64,000 nucleotides of DNA from Terriglobus albidus (GTDB lineage Bacteria; Acidobacteriota; Terriglobia; Terriglobales; Acidobacteriaceae): the NCBI RefSeq assembly GCF_008000815.1, contig NZ_CP042806.1, positions 2,480,001-2,544,000 on the forward strand, written 5' to 3'. Made by a program: the position numbers and the translations under genes. Positions 45,309 through 53,952 of this stretch are shown here, in pieces; the stretch's first letter is position 1, and every line of letters starts with the position of its first letter. The notes under the pieces were generated by a model that did no database searches, was not told where the DNA came from, and saw only the letters and a program-made list of their open reading frames with translations.

Positions 45309-47129
45309 ATGCAGCAGCACACGACTGAGCTTCCGACGACGAACCGTCACCTTATCCGTTGGGTAGAGAAGATGGCGGATCTATGCCAGCCGTCGTCGAT
45401 TCACTGGGTAGATGGCTCGCAGGAAGAGTACGACCGGTTGTGCGAACAACTGGTGGTTGCCGGAACCTTTCAACGTCTCGATCCGAAGTTGTGGCCCGGC
45501 TGCTTCTACGCCCGCTCCAGCCCGAGCGACGTCGCGCGCGTCGAAGACCGTACCTTCATCTGTTCGCTGTCGAAAGACAATGCCGGTCCGACCAACAACT
45601 GGGAAGACCCATTCGCGATGCGCAAGAAGCTGAAGAGCCTGTTCCGCGGATCGATGAAGGGAAGAACCATGTACGTTCTCCCGTTCTCGATGGGACCGAT
45701 CGGATCACCGTTCTCGCAGATCGGTGTGCAGTTGACTGACTCGCCTTATGTCGTGGTGAACATGCGCATCATGGCGCGGATCGGTAAGGTCGTCTTCGCC
45801 GAGATCGATAAGGACACCCGCCGTGTTGTGCCCTGCATGCACACCGTTGGAGCGCCACTGGCGCCCGGGGAACAGGATGTTCCCTGGCCGCAGAACGAGA
45901 CCAAGTACATCGTGCACTTCCCGGAGACGCGCGAGATCTGGAGCTACGGCTCGGGATATGGGGGTAACGCGCTGCTGGGCAAGAAGTGTTTTGCTCTCAG
46001 GATCGCTTCCAACATCGCCCGCGACGAGGGCTGGATGGCCGAGCACATGCTCATCCTGGGTGTGGAATCGCCGCAGGGAGAGAAGACCTATGTCGCTGCT
46101 GCTTTCCCGTCAGCCTGCGGCAAGACCAACTTCGCCATGATGATTCCGCCCAAGGGCTTCGAGGGCTGGAAGGTGTGGACGGTGGGCGACGACATCGCCT
46201 GGATCAAGCCGGACGCGACCGGGCATCTGCGAGCCATCAACCCGGAGGCGGGCTTCTTCGGCGTGGCTCCCGGCACCAGCGCCAAGACCAACCCGAATGC
46301 GATGGCGGCGCTGAGCAAAAACAGCATCTTCACCAACGTTGCGTTGGTAACGAAGAACGGTGCGCCAACGGGCGATATCTGGTGGGAGGGCATGACGGAC
46401 GAGCCGCCTGCGGAGGCGTTGGACTGGCAGGGCAGACCCTGGACCCCGGCCTCAACGACGCCGGCAGCACATCCGAACGGGCGCTTTACGGCGCCGGCAT
46501 CGCAGTGTCCGTCGATCGATCCGGCATGGGAAGACCCGGAGGGCGTTCCTATCTCGGCGCTGATCTTCGGTGGACGCAGAGCGACGACGATGCCTCTGGT
46601 CTATCAGGCCTTCAACTGGTCCAGCGGTGTTTATACCGGAGCGACGATGGGCTCGGAGATGACAGCCGCCGCAGCGGGCAAGCTGGGTGCGGTACGCCGC
46701 GATCCGATGGCGATGCTTCCGTTCTGCGGCTATCACATGGGCGACTACTTCCGTCACTGGCTGAAGATGCAACGAAAACTGAAGCGCACGCCGCGTATCT
46801 TCCATGTGAACTGGTTCCGCAAAGATGGGGAAGGGAAGTTCCTGTGGCCGGGCTACAGCCAGAACATGCGCGTGCTGAAGTGGATCGTCGATCGGGCTAC
46901 GGGCAAAGTGGGCAGCGACGAGACACCGATCGGATGGACGCCGCGCTATGAGGACATGCACTGGAAGGGGCTGAAGTTCACCCGCGAGCAGTTCCTGGAA
47001 CTGCAGCACGTCGATCATGCCGCCTGGAGAAAAGAGGTGATGGACCATGAGGAACTCTTCCTCCTGCTCCACGCTCACTTGCCACCAGAGATGATCTACG
47101 AACGAGAACTGCTCATCTGCAGACTCTAG
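45309..47129 (+). CDS. pckG: Phosphoenolpyruvate carboxykinase (GTP)
   Basis: A 606-residue GTP-dependent PEPCK converting oxaloacetate and GTP to PEP and CO2. The P-loop with the family's reactive Cys270 is [13 protein letters not shown] (267-279). The substrate-binding [20 protein letters not shown] and the nucleotide-site stretch [18 protein letters not shown] are both present. Full length for the family (about 600) with no disruption. It starts 30 bp after the galactarate dehydratase, so it may be transcribed with the hexarate operon. That makes sense because 2-oxoglutarate from hexarates must pass oxaloacetate to reach gluconeogenesis. Confidence 0.95.
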   Translation: MQQHTTELPTTNRHLIRWVEKMADLCQPSSIHWVDGSQEEYDRLCEQLVVAGTFQRLDPKLWPGCFYARSSPSDVARVEDRTFICSLSKDNAGPTNNWEDPFAMRKKLKSLFRGSMKGRTMYVLPFSMGPIGSPFSQIGVQLTDSPYVVVNMRIMARIGKVVFAEIDKDTRRVVPCMHTVGAPLAPGEQDVPWPQNETKYIVHFPETREIWSYGSGYGGNALLGKKCFALRIASNIARDEGWMAEHMLILGVESPQGEKTYVAAAFPSACGKTNFAMMIPPKGFEGWKVWTVGDDIAWIKPDATGHLRAINPEAGFFGVAPGTSAKTNPNAMAALSKNSIFTNVALVTKNGAPTGDIWWEGMTDEPPAEALDWQGRPWTPASTTPAAHPNGRFTAPASQCPSIDPAWEDPEGVPISALIFGGRRATTMPLVYQAFNWSSGVYTGATMGSEMTAAAAGKLGAVRRDPMAMLPFCGYHMGDYFRHWLKMQRKLKRTPRIFHVNWFRKDGEGKFLWPGYSQNMRVLKWIVDRATGKVGSDETPIGWTPRYEDMHWKGLKFTREQFLELQHVDHAAWRKEVMDHEELFLLLHAHLPPEMIYERELLICRL

Positions 47130-47162
47130 TGTCCTGAGTCTGAAGTTCTTGTCGTAAATGTT

Positions 47163-47230
47163 GTCATCCTGAACGTTCGGGGTTCCCAGCGAACTTGTTC
47201 GCTGGGGTGATTCGTGAAGGACCTGCTTTT
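47163..47230. repeat. Dispersed intergenic repeat with hairpin, copy 2
   Basis: GTCATCCTGA (47163-47172) and GAAGGACCTGCTTTT (47216-47230) flank a 10-bp stem, CCCAGCGAAC (47185-47194) and GTTCGCTGGG (47197-47206), with a TT loop. It resembles copy 1 at 34.1 kb with paired base changes in both arms. It lies between the convergent PEPCK and porin genes. Confidence 0.7.
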
Positions 47231-47306
47231 CAACGCTTCGGATGGCAACAGCTCTTCATGATTTATGTCACGAACTTTAGATTTCGGATTCTAGGACATA
47301 CCCTGG

Positions 47307-48716
47307 CTATTCAGCCGGCGGATTGTGATCCATGCGGAAACGATAGGTCAGACCGACGTAAACCAGCGTTTCGGGAAGTCCCTTGCTGTTGTCTTTGAGC
47401 AGCTGGCCAGGGAAGAGGTGGCTTATGCCCAGATTAGCTACGACCGACTCGTGGTAAACGTACTTGGCTGAGAGATCGAGAGAGTTTCCGAGATTGGTAT
47501 TGGCAAAGCCGGTGGTAGGAGCCTTGACGAGAACAGATCCGGCGCTGTTGTAAAGACTATCCATCTTCGTGGTCAGGGTCTGATGGCTTGCCTGGAAGAG
47601 CAACGTAAGGTTGGTTGTTGGACGCAGATCGAGATTGAGCCTGCGCTGCTTGATGTTCTGGAACCCGAACAGGTCCATCAATTGAAAGGCGTTGTGATTG
47701 CTGGGATAAAGCTGGTCGTAGGTGCTGATGCGGTTGAGGTTGCGATGAGGGTTGCCGGTGGCGTAATCGTACTCGACACCTGCCCGAGGCTGTAAAGGCA
47801 GCTTCGCGGCGCTGTAGTAAACCTTCGCAAAGCCCGCACCCGCATGGATCGTATTGTTGGAGAAGCTGCCGCGCTGCAGGTTTCCCATCGCCTGGTAGTT
47901 GAAGTGCGCAGGCAGAGCGCCTTCGACCTCGGTGCCGAAGGTGGTCTCCAACTCACTGCCGGCGATCTTTTGCTGGCTGGTTACGGAGCGCATGGCTTTG
48001 ATATAGACAAAAGGCTGCACGTTGGCATTGGGAACGATCGAACGCAGGGAAGCATAGGCTCCATGGAAGTTCAGACCGGCGCCATGCGTGTCCAGGGACG
48101 TGGGATGCACCGCAACCACAGAGCTGGTGAATAGATCCAGGTGGTTCCTGCGTCCTCCCATACTCAGGCGGAAAGCATCGAAGGTACGGCTGTTATTGGC
48201 CCAGTCGCTGATACCGATAAGGCGCTCGCTGCCGAACTTCAGCTCCTGTCGCCCGGCGATGAGCTGAAGATAACGATGGTGCAACTCAAGATAGCCCTGA
48301 CGCAGATCGAACCCATCGCGCATGTTACTGGCAACCAGCCCGGCGGGCTGACCAAGAGCATGGGTGTCATGGAACTGCATATAAACCGACATGAAGCTTG
48401 TCGGGCGAATCGTCATACCGCCACGCACACGCGTCAGGCTGTAAATGCGTTGACCTTTGGTGTAGTTGTAGGCCGTTTGAAGTTCACCGCGGTCCCGCAC
48501 TTCCATGTCAAAGGAGAGCCAGCGTGGCAGGGGATCAACCTTGATAGGCTGAACCTTGCCCTTCTTCTGCGGATAATCGGCATAGACCGGCGTCGAAGCG
48601 ATCTTCCTGGCAGGTGCTTTTTTATCTTTAGGCGCGGGCTGTGCCTGGACGGACGGAACAACCATGCCTGCAGAAACCGCAGCGGCTAAGAAGAGTCGGG
48701 ATAGACGGACAGTCAT
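47307..48716 (-). CDS. Alginate-export-like outer-membrane porin
   Basis: A 469-residue protein with a signal peptide (MTVRLSRLFLAAAVSAGMVV, ending VQAQP). A lysine-rich linker precedes a predicted beta-barrel with many alternating strands (VRGGMTIRPTSFMSVYMQFH, LQLIAGRQELKFGSERLIG) and ends in a Tyr/Phe-rich region. RQELKFGSERLIG and DWANNSRTFDAFRL resemble the alginate_exp family of AlgE-like channels. In soil acidobacteria these often act as general anionic-sugar porins. It lies just downstream of a CheX gene on the same strand and converges on the PEPCK gene, so hexarate uptake is a tempting but unproven role. Confidence 0.75.
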   Translation of the reverse strand: MTVRLSRLFLAAAVSAGMVVPSVQAQPAPKDKKAPARKIASTPVYADYPQKKGKVQPIKVDPLPRWLSFDMEVRDRGELQTAYNYTKGQRIYSLTRVRGGMTIRPTSFMSVYMQFHDTHALGQPAGLVASNMRDGFDLRQGYLELHHRYLQLIAGRQELKFGSERLIGISDWANNSRTFDAFRLSMGGRRNHLDLFTSSVVAVHPTSLDTHGAGLNFHGAYASLRSIVPNANVQPFVYIKAMRSVTSQQKIAGSELETTFGTEVEGALPAHFNYQAMGNLQRGSFSNNTIHAGAGFAKVYYSAAKLPLQPRAGVEYDYATGNPHRNLNRISTYDQLYPSNHNAFQLMDLFGFQNIKQRRLNLDLRPTTNLTLLFQASHQTLTTKMDSLYNSAGSVLVKAPTTGFANTNLGNSLDLSAKYVYHESVVANLGISHLFPGQLLKDNSKGLPETLVYVGLTYRFRMDHNPPAE

Positions 48717-48754
48717 AGGGTTACTCGCAAAGGAAGCAGGAATTTCTTTATTTC

Positions 48755-49198
48755 TTATCGTTCGTTTGGATGGTCCCAGCCGGTGGAGACGCGGACAACA
48801 TCTTCTCCAACCATGAAGATCCCGCTGAAGTTGTCGTGAGCCAATTCCGGACGGTCGGCCTGTATATCGCCGACGACTGGCATAGACAGCAGTGCGTCGG
48901 TCTTGCCCCGCAGTGCCTTTACCTTACCGGCGATGATGTTCACGATCTCTCCGATGGCGTCATTTCTCATCTCGACGTCATCGACTTCGCTGGGATCGTC
49001 GAAACCGAGCATGGTAGCGCTCAGGCGATCGGCTGTTGCCTGGCTCAACTCCAGGCGGATCATGCCCGATGGCGTTCCGTTGAAATCAACAACGGCATGT
49101 AACTCTACTGGGAAGCTCTCGCAGCCAGTCTGCGACATCTGTACCTCACAGCCTGTAAGTGCACTCAGCGCATCCTGAATTGTGTTTGATACGTTCAT
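48755..49198 (-). CDS. CheX-like chemotaxis phosphatase
   Basis: A 147-residue CheX/CheC-fold protein, expected to dephosphorylate CheY-P. The ExxN catalytic signature occurs in NDAIGEIVNIIAGKV. The AGGAGG ribosome binding site lies just upstream of the start. It is downstream of a CheY and a second, divergent ExxN protein on the same strand, so a phosphatase/response-regulator pair is encoded together. Confidence 0.8.
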   Translation of the reverse strand: MNVSNTIQDALSALTGCEVQMSQTGCESFPVELHAVVDFNGTPSGMIRLELSQATADRLSATMLGFDDPSEVDDVEMRNDAIGEIVNIIAGKVKALRGKTDALLSMPVVGDIQADRPELAHDNFSGIFMVGEDVVRVSTGWDHPNER

Positions 49199-49222
49199 GA
49201 AAACGTCCTCCTAAATTTGGCC

Positions 49223-49690
49223 CTAGTAGACTCCCAGCACGGAGACGAGGCCGCAGTCCTTTCCAGAGATAACAACTTTGTAGTTAATGGCTGATCCAGA
49301 CTTCTTCAGGAGTTCTGAAGCCGGGTGAAGGATCTTCATCTTATTCGTGGTCATCATGCGAAGCAGCACACGCTCGCCACCGCTGAGGCACGTTGAGCAG
49401 ATATTCAATGCCTCATAGATGGGATCGCGCACGCTGTCTTCCATGGGCTCAACCTGCGCTCGCTCGAGCGCGATATTTGCCGGCATTCCAATCAGTAGCC
49501 CGGCAATCGCCGCAATAAAGGGAAGATCTGCCTGGACGATGATGGGCCGCCCCGCCGGTAACGTCTCGTAAACGCCATAGACTTTTTTTGCCTCAACCGC
49601 AGGCAGGGTCCTTGCTTCCGAGAAGTTGACGGGGCGGTCCACCAGGTCGGTGAATAGGTGGGAAAGCGCAAATGCAGTGGGTCCAGACAT
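49223..49690 (-). CDS. Divergent CheX/CheC-like protein, unnamed
   Basis: A 155-residue protein starting MSGPTAFALSHLFTDLVDRP, 2 nt after the CheY stop. I do not recognise a named family. DPIYEALNICSTCLSG aligns by eye with DAIGEIVNIIAG of the next gene (D-x-I-x-E-x-x-N-I), keeping the ExxN residues of CheX/CheC phosphatases. The size is also right. I infer a divergent CheY phosphatase or a docking protein. The frame remains open upstream to 49840 inside the cheY gene, but the ATG at 49690 fits the operon layout. Confidence 0.6.
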   Translation of the reverse strand: MSGPTAFALSHLFTDLVDRPVNFSEARTLPAVEAKKVYGVYETLPAGRPIIVQADLPFIAAIAGLLIGMPANIALERAQVEPMEDSVRDPIYEALNICSTCLSGGERVLLRMMTTNKMKILHPASELLKKSGSAINYKVVISGKDCGLVSVLGVY

Positions 49691-49692
49691 AG

Positions 49693-50058
49693 CTACTTGC
49701 TCATATGCGGCGCAAGAGCCGCGTCGATATTTTCCGGGGTAAAGGGTTTGGTGATGAAAAAGCTGGCGCCTTCTTTCATCGCGGTCTCGCGGATGTCTTC
49801 CGAAGATTCCGAGGTGATAAAGCCGAAGGGCACCTGGCAATTTTGACCACGAACCCGTTTCAACAGATCGATGCCAAGCATTTCCGGCATATTCCAGTCC
49901 GAAAGAACAAGTTTCGGCTGTTCAGCCTGCACCATGCTGAGCGCCTCGGCGCCGTTGCCGGCCTCGCCGATCTGCAGATTTTCGTAGCCGGCCTGGCGTA
50001 GCGCTCGTTTAACCAGCTGGCGCATTGTCTTGCTGTCGTCTACCAAGAGGATGTCCAT
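49693..50058 (-). CDS. CheY-like single-domain response regulator (minus unit)
   Basis: A 121-residue receiver-only protein. DILLVDDSKTMRQLV carries the acidic pair, LVLSDWNMPEMLG the phosphoacceptor Asp, FGFITSES the Ser/Thr switch, and FFITKPF the conserved Lys. It is divergent from CheD across 190 bp and leads the minus-strand CheY, ExxN protein, CheX unit. The true output (flagellar motor, pili or other) cannot be told from this window. Confidence 0.9.
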   Translation of the reverse strand: MDILLVDDSKTMRQLVKRALRQAGYENLQIGEAGNGAEALSMVQAEQPKLVLSDWNMPEMLGIDLLKRVRGQNCQVPFGFITSESSEDIRETAMKEGASFFITKPFTPENIDAALAPHMSK

Positions 50059-50248
50059 ATTTCGCTCGCTTGTAGTCGCGGGATGCGACTGGTGACCTTA
50101 TCGGCGGTCGCTTCCGAAAGATGAGGGCATATAAGCGAAGTTTCGCCCAAAAGGTCGGCTCATGTTGGCCACTGCCGGGTCGATAAGAAGGGTGAATGAT
50201 GTTGAAACACTTTTGGGCGGTACCGTGACATTGACAAGCAGATCTCTC

Positions 50249-50752
50249 ATGACCGTAGGCATCAGCGATTGCGCCGTGACTGCTGATCCGCAGGGTGTGC
50301 TGGCGACACATGCTCTTGGTTCATGCATCGCAGTGGTAATCCATGACCCGGTTGCAGGGGTAGCGGGTCTGCTGCACTTCATGCTCCCGGACTCTTCAAC
50401 CGATCCGGAACGAGCCCGGAGCAAGCCATTTATGTTTGCGGACAGTGGTATTCCCGCCTTCTTCCGCATGTCCTATGAGCTTGGAGCATTGAAGCAGCGG
50501 CTTAAGGTTTCGCTGATCGGCGGTGCCCAGGTTCTCGGTTCGAACGATGTATTTCAGATTGGGAAACGAAATCATGTAGCCGCGCGCAAGATCCTGTGGA
50601 AGGCCGGCGTCATGGTGCACCATGAAGAGGTTGGCGGCGATGAGCCAAGAACGGTCCACATGGATGCGAGCTCAGGAAGAGTAGTGATCTCGCACGGTGG
50701 TAAGGAACGTGAATTAGTGCCTGCAGCAGAGGAAAGGAAGCGCAACGTATGA
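50249..50752 (+). CDS. cheD: Chemoreceptor deamidase CheD
   Basis: A 167-residue chemoreceptor glutamine deamidase. The catalytic Cys is in HALGSCIAVVIHDP and the His in AGLLHFMLPDS. The family N-terminus begins about 25 residues before GSC, so the ATG at 50249 (MTVGISDCAV) is preferred over the ATG at 50162. The stop overlaps the next gene by ATGA. CheD normally deamidates MCP glutamines and is modulated by CheC/CheX-type phosphatases, in keeping with the neighbours. Confidence 0.9.
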   Translation: MTVGISDCAVTADPQGVLATHALGSCIAVVIHDPVAGVAGLLHFMLPDSSTDPERARSKPFMFADSGIPAFFRMSYELGALKQRLKVSLIGGAQVLGSNDVFQIGKRNHVAARKILWKAGVMVHHEEVGGDEPRTVHMDASSGRVVISHGGKERELVPAAEERKRNV

Positions 50753-51129
50753 CACGGAATGTATTGATCGTCGATGATTCCCCGGCGATGCGTAAGGTGA
50801 TCCGGAAAGTGCTCATGCTCTCGAACTTCGAGACACAGGAGTGCTTCGAGGCCAACGATGGCCTGGAAGCATTGGATATCCTGCGCATCGAGGCGGTAGA
50901 CGTAGTCCTGACGGACATCAACATGCCGCGTATGACTGGGGAAGAACTATTGGAACAGATGTCGCAGGATGACATTCTGTCGCAACTGCCGGTGATGGTG
51001 ATCTCCACCGACCGCAGTGAGGAACGCGTACGGCGCATGAATGCGCTGGGCGCCAAAGGATATGTCACCAAACCCTTTGCTCCGGAGACGCTTGGAGTAG
51101 CGTTGAACGAGCTATTCGTGGAGGCTTAA
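50749..51129 (+). CDS. CheY-like response regulator (plus unit)
   Basis: A 126-residue receiver-only protein: NVLIVDDSPAMRKVI, VVLTDINMPRMTG with the phosphoacceptor Asp, and YVTKPF with the Lys. It is coupled to CheD by ATGA and followed after 2 nt by a CheX-like gene whose GGAGG lies inside the cheY end. This mirrors the minus-strand CheY unit. Confidence 0.9.
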   Translation: MTRNVLIVDDSPAMRKVIRKVLMLSNFETQECFEANDGLEALDILRIEAVDVVLTDINMPRMTGEELLEQMSQDDILSQLPVMVISTDRSEERVRRMNALGAKGYVTKPFAPETLGVALNELFVEA

Positions 51130-51131
51130 CA

Positions 51132-51560
51132 ATGTCAGTCGAACAGATATCGGCAACTCTTCAAACAGCGATGACCGAAGTGCTGGAGTCGATGTGCTTT
51201 ATCCTGCCGGGAGAGCCGGTCGATATGGCAGCCTTTGCGGGTGAACCCTGGATGGAACATACCCTCACCTTCCACGGTCCGGAGGAGGGCCGCTTTGGAA
51301 TCCGCGCGCCGCGGCCGGTGGCGGTTCGTATCGCCTCCGATTTCCTTGGAGAGGATCCCGTTGATCTGAGCGAGCAGCAGGTGGGCGAAGTCATGAACGA
51401 GCTGGCCAACATGGTATGCGGCAACGTGCTCGGACACTGCTATCACGATCACGCTTTTGCCCTGACATCGCCAACAGTGATGAATCCCATCTCGCAGGAG
51501 CAGGGAGCCCAGTTCGATTGGGAAGAGGGTGTGCTTGTCGCGTGGGTAAAGACCTACTAG
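51132..51560 (+). CDS. CheX-like phosphatase (plus unit)
   Basis: A 142-residue CheX-fold protein. The ExxN signature is in MNELANMVCGNVLG (Glu-Leu-Ala-Asn). The first half resembles CheX in spacing but has little sequence in common with the CheX at 48755. It ends the CheD-CheY-CheX operon, followed by a strong terminator. Confidence 0.78.
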   Translation: MSVEQISATLQTAMTEVLESMCFILPGEPVDMAAFAGEPWMEHTLTFHGPEEGRFGIRAPRPVAVRIASDFLGEDPVDLSEQQVGEVMNELANMVCGNVLGHCYHDHAFALTSPTVMNPISQEQGAQFDWEEGVLVAWVKTY

Positions 51561-51577
51561 ATCTCTGTACGAATCGG

Positions 51578-51612
51578 AAAAGCCCTCTCGGAAGAGAGGG
51601 CTTTTGTTTTTT
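51578..51612 (+). terminator. Rho-independent terminator of the CheD operon
   Basis: AAAAGCCCTCTC (51578-51589) pairs with GAGAGGGCTTTT (51594-51605) around GGAA, followed by GTTTTTTT. It sits 17 bp after the CheX stop and 18 bp before the convergent cytochrome gene end. Confidence 0.95.
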
Positions 51613-51630
51613 TGCTGCATCGATTCTATT

Positions 51631-52341
51631 TCAGGGTGTGCTGGAAGTCAGCGAAGGGCTAAGCACCGTGAAGAACCGATGGATAGACTGATCCATACCG
51701 GTGTGGCCGGAAGACGTAAGACCCGCAAGCAGAGCCGCATGCGACGCCGGAAGCGGAGCATGTAGCTGTACAGAGTTGAGTTGATGGCAGGTATCGCAAC
51801 CGGTCGGCGCGCTCTTCTGGGTGTGGCACGAGATGCAGCCGCCCATCGAGAGATCCTTTTCGCGCGTAATGGCTTCGCGTTCGGCCACTGGACCATGGCA
51901 GTCCGCACACTGGGCTCCGGCGGTGGTGTGCGTGTCGTGGCTGAAGTTGACGAACGACGGCACCCGATACACGCGGACCCACTGCAATAGCTGATTGTTT
52001 TGCGCCGCTTCCGCAATGCGTTTGATGTCGGGTTTGTCAGTGGCGATAGAGGCATGGCACAACATGCACTTGGAGGCCTGCGGCATGGCTACCGTCACTC
52101 CATTGCGCGCTGGGGCATGACAGGTATCGCAGGCCATCTTGCCGTCTCCGGCGTGCTTCTTATGGCTGAAGGCGACAGGCTGTGTCGGCGCCGGCGCAGG
52201 ATTCGTGATGGTAGGTGCGCCGGAGGAGGCTACGGTTCCCGGCCCGGGGGCGGTGGAGGGCTTGGCGCCCGAGGGTACGTCCTGGGCGCGAACAACAGAG
52301 GCCGTACACAGAAGAGCTGCGATCAGCAGGAAACGACGCAT
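51631..52341 (-). CDS. Pentaheme c-type cytochrome
   Basis: A 236-residue periplasmic cytochrome. The signal peptide is MRRFLLIAALLCTASVVRAQ, followed by a Pro/Ala/Thr linker. Five CxxCH motifs occur (CDTCH, CMLCH, CADCH, CISCH, CDTCH) with additional histidines such as FSHKKHAG and FSHDTH that can be distal ligands, as in class III / c7-type multiheme proteins. The start at 52341 is 1 nt from the stop of the upstream flavoprotein gene, so they are cotranscribed. Role: electron acceptor for the GMC/gluconate-dehydrogenase-type complex. Confidence 0.88.
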   Translation of the reverse strand: MRRFLLIAALLCTASVVRAQDVPSGAKPSTAPGPGTVASSGAPTITNPAPAPTQPVAFSHKKHAGDGKMACDTCHAPARNGVTVAMPQASKCMLCHASIATDKPDIKRIAEAAQNNQLLQWVRVYRVPSFVNFSHDTHTTAGAQCADCHGPVAEREAITREKDLSMGGCISCHTQKSAPTGCDTCHQLNSVQLHAPLPASHAALLAGLTSSGHTGMDQSIHRFFTVLSPSLTSSTP

Positions 52342-52342
52342 G

Positions 52343-53914
52343 TTAGATGTTCCCCTTTCGCATCTCTTCAGCCAGGTATTCAGAAGCGCGCATCGCGAGG
52401 GCGCACATGGTGATAGTGGGGTTCTGCCATCCGGCGGAGACGAAGACACTCGCATCTGTGATGAACAGGTTCTTGACGTCGTGGCTCTGGTTCCACTTGT
52501 TCACCACGCTGGTCTTGGGATTGTCGCCCATACGCGCGGTGCCCTGTTCGTGAATCGAGTAGCCGGGCGGGTTGAACTCATAGTTGCGGACCAGTACTTC
52601 AAAACCGGCAGCTTCGGCCATGGCCGCGGTAGTGTCGACCATATCCTTCGCCATGTTGATCTCATTGTCGCCGTATTTAGTGCTGATGGTGAGCGTCGGC
52701 ATGCCCCATGCATCCACAACCTGCTTGTTCAACGAGACATGGTTTTCGTAGTGGCCAAGAGTTTCACCCATGATATTGGTGATGAAGCCGCTGCCGTAAT
52801 ACTCGTCCAGCTTCTTCTCCAGGGTGCTGCCGTATTCTGTGAACCAGCGCGCGTCCATGGGGCCGGTGCTGCTGGAGACGTTGACGGCGTAGCCGCGCAG
52901 GTAACCCGGAGTCTTTGTCTCAAGGTTGCGGAAACGCGGAATCAGCGCACCGCCGCCAGTAACACCTCGTTTACCTTTACCTCCACGAGCCTCGGGCACG
53001 GAAGCTGCGATGCCGGCGCCATAGATCTGGTCGCAGAGATGGTGGCCCAGCACACCACTGGAGTTAGCGATCTCGGAGATCATGAGCAGACGCGTCGTCT
53101 CCAGAGTTCCTGCTGCCACAATGACGACACGCGCCTTGAGGGTCATCTCGCGATAGGAATGGCGGTCGATGAAGATCACGCCGTCAGCCAGGCCGGTGTG
53201 CTTATCAACGGTGATCTTCCGCACGATGGAATTAGGAATCGTGGTGAGCTTCCCGGTAGCCACAGCATCCGGGATAAGCAGGTTGATAGATGCCGCCAGA
53301 CCGCCAGTGCCGAGCGCCGAACGGGGCTTGGTTACGGGCACGCCCATCTTCTTGCCGGCATCGACGAAGCGCTGCATGGCGTTTGACCACGGAACGTTGT
53401 CTTCAATGAAGTTGCCGTCAGGATATTGCGGCAGACCGTCCGTGTGGCCCTGCACGCGGAAGATTCCTTCAACCCGCGAGTAGAACGACTCGAGGTCCTT
53501 GTAGGAGATCGGCCAGTTTTCGCCAAAGCCATCGTGGTCTTTGCACTTGAACTCGTAGTCGCTCAGACGGAAGGACTGGCGGCCCCAGAAGGGCGAACGT
53601 CCGCCCACGCTGCGGATACGAACCCAGTTGTACTGCTGGCCGGCGGGGTAGTTGTACGGGATGACCTTCTCGTCGACCCACTGGTTGGCGCTGAACTCAC
53701 TTGCCTGAAAGATGTGTGGGTGACGGCCCGGCGCATCCAGACCGCGAAACGGGAGCTGATTTGCGGGCTTCAGGGTGCGGTCACGCTCGAAGTTGAGCAT
53801 TGGACCCGCATCCAGCATGGTGCAGGAGATGCCCTTCTCCGTGAGGATCTTTGCAGCCATGCCGCCGGTATGTCCCGACCCAATGATCAGGACGTCAACT
53901 TTCTTCTCTGCCAT
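52343..53914 (-). CDS. GMC-family flavoprotein dehydrogenase (large subunit)
   Basis: A 523-residue FAD-dependent oxidoreductase. The Rossmann motif is DVLIIGSGHTGGMAAKIL near the N-terminus. GYSIHEQGTARMGDNPKTS and ITDASVFVSAGWQNPTITMC contain the C-terminal catalytic His and Asn region of GMC enzymes. It resembles the large subunit of gluconate-2-dehydrogenase-type membrane-bound sugar/alcohol dehydrogenases. No signal peptide is seen on this chain, so export would have to be by hitch-hiking with the Tat-tagged small subunit. That arrangement is known in the family. The substrate, sugar or sugar acid, is unknown. Confidence 0.9.
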   Translation of the reverse strand: MAEKKVDVLIIGSGHTGGMAAKILTEKGISCTMLDAGPMLNFERDRTLKPANQLPFRGLDAPGRHPHIFQASEFSANQWVDEKVIPYNYPAGQQYNWVRIRSVGGRSPFWGRQSFRLSDYEFKCKDHDGFGENWPISYKDLESFYSRVEGIFRVQGHTDGLPQYPDGNFIEDNVPWSNAMQRFVDAGKKMGVPVTKPRSALGTGGLAASINLLIPDAVATGKLTTIPNSIVRKITVDKHTGLADGVIFIDRHSYREMTLKARVVIVAAGTLETTRLLMISEIANSSGVLGHHLCDQIYGAGIAASVPEARGGKGKRGVTGGGALIPRFRNLETKTPGYLRGYAVNVSSSTGPMDARWFTEYGSTLEKKLDEYYGSGFITNIMGETLGHYENHVSLNKQVVDAWGMPTLTISTKYGDNEINMAKDMVDTTAAMAEAAGFEVLVRNYEFNPPGYSIHEQGTARMGDNPKTSVVNKWNQSHDVKNLFITDASVFVSAGWQNPTITMCALAMRASEYLAEEMRKGNI

Positions 53915-53952
53915 AACGAATGCTCTATGCCTTCCGGGGTAACAAAACCTGA

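Noticed and set aside
50231-50236. TTGACA as a -35 box for cheD
   Set aside because: It lies only 12 bp before the start codon and has no -10 at a usable distance.
52139-53386. 415-codon plus-strand frame across the GMC dehydrogenase
   Set aside because: It runs antisense to a well-supported flavoprotein and has no motif or ribosome binding site.
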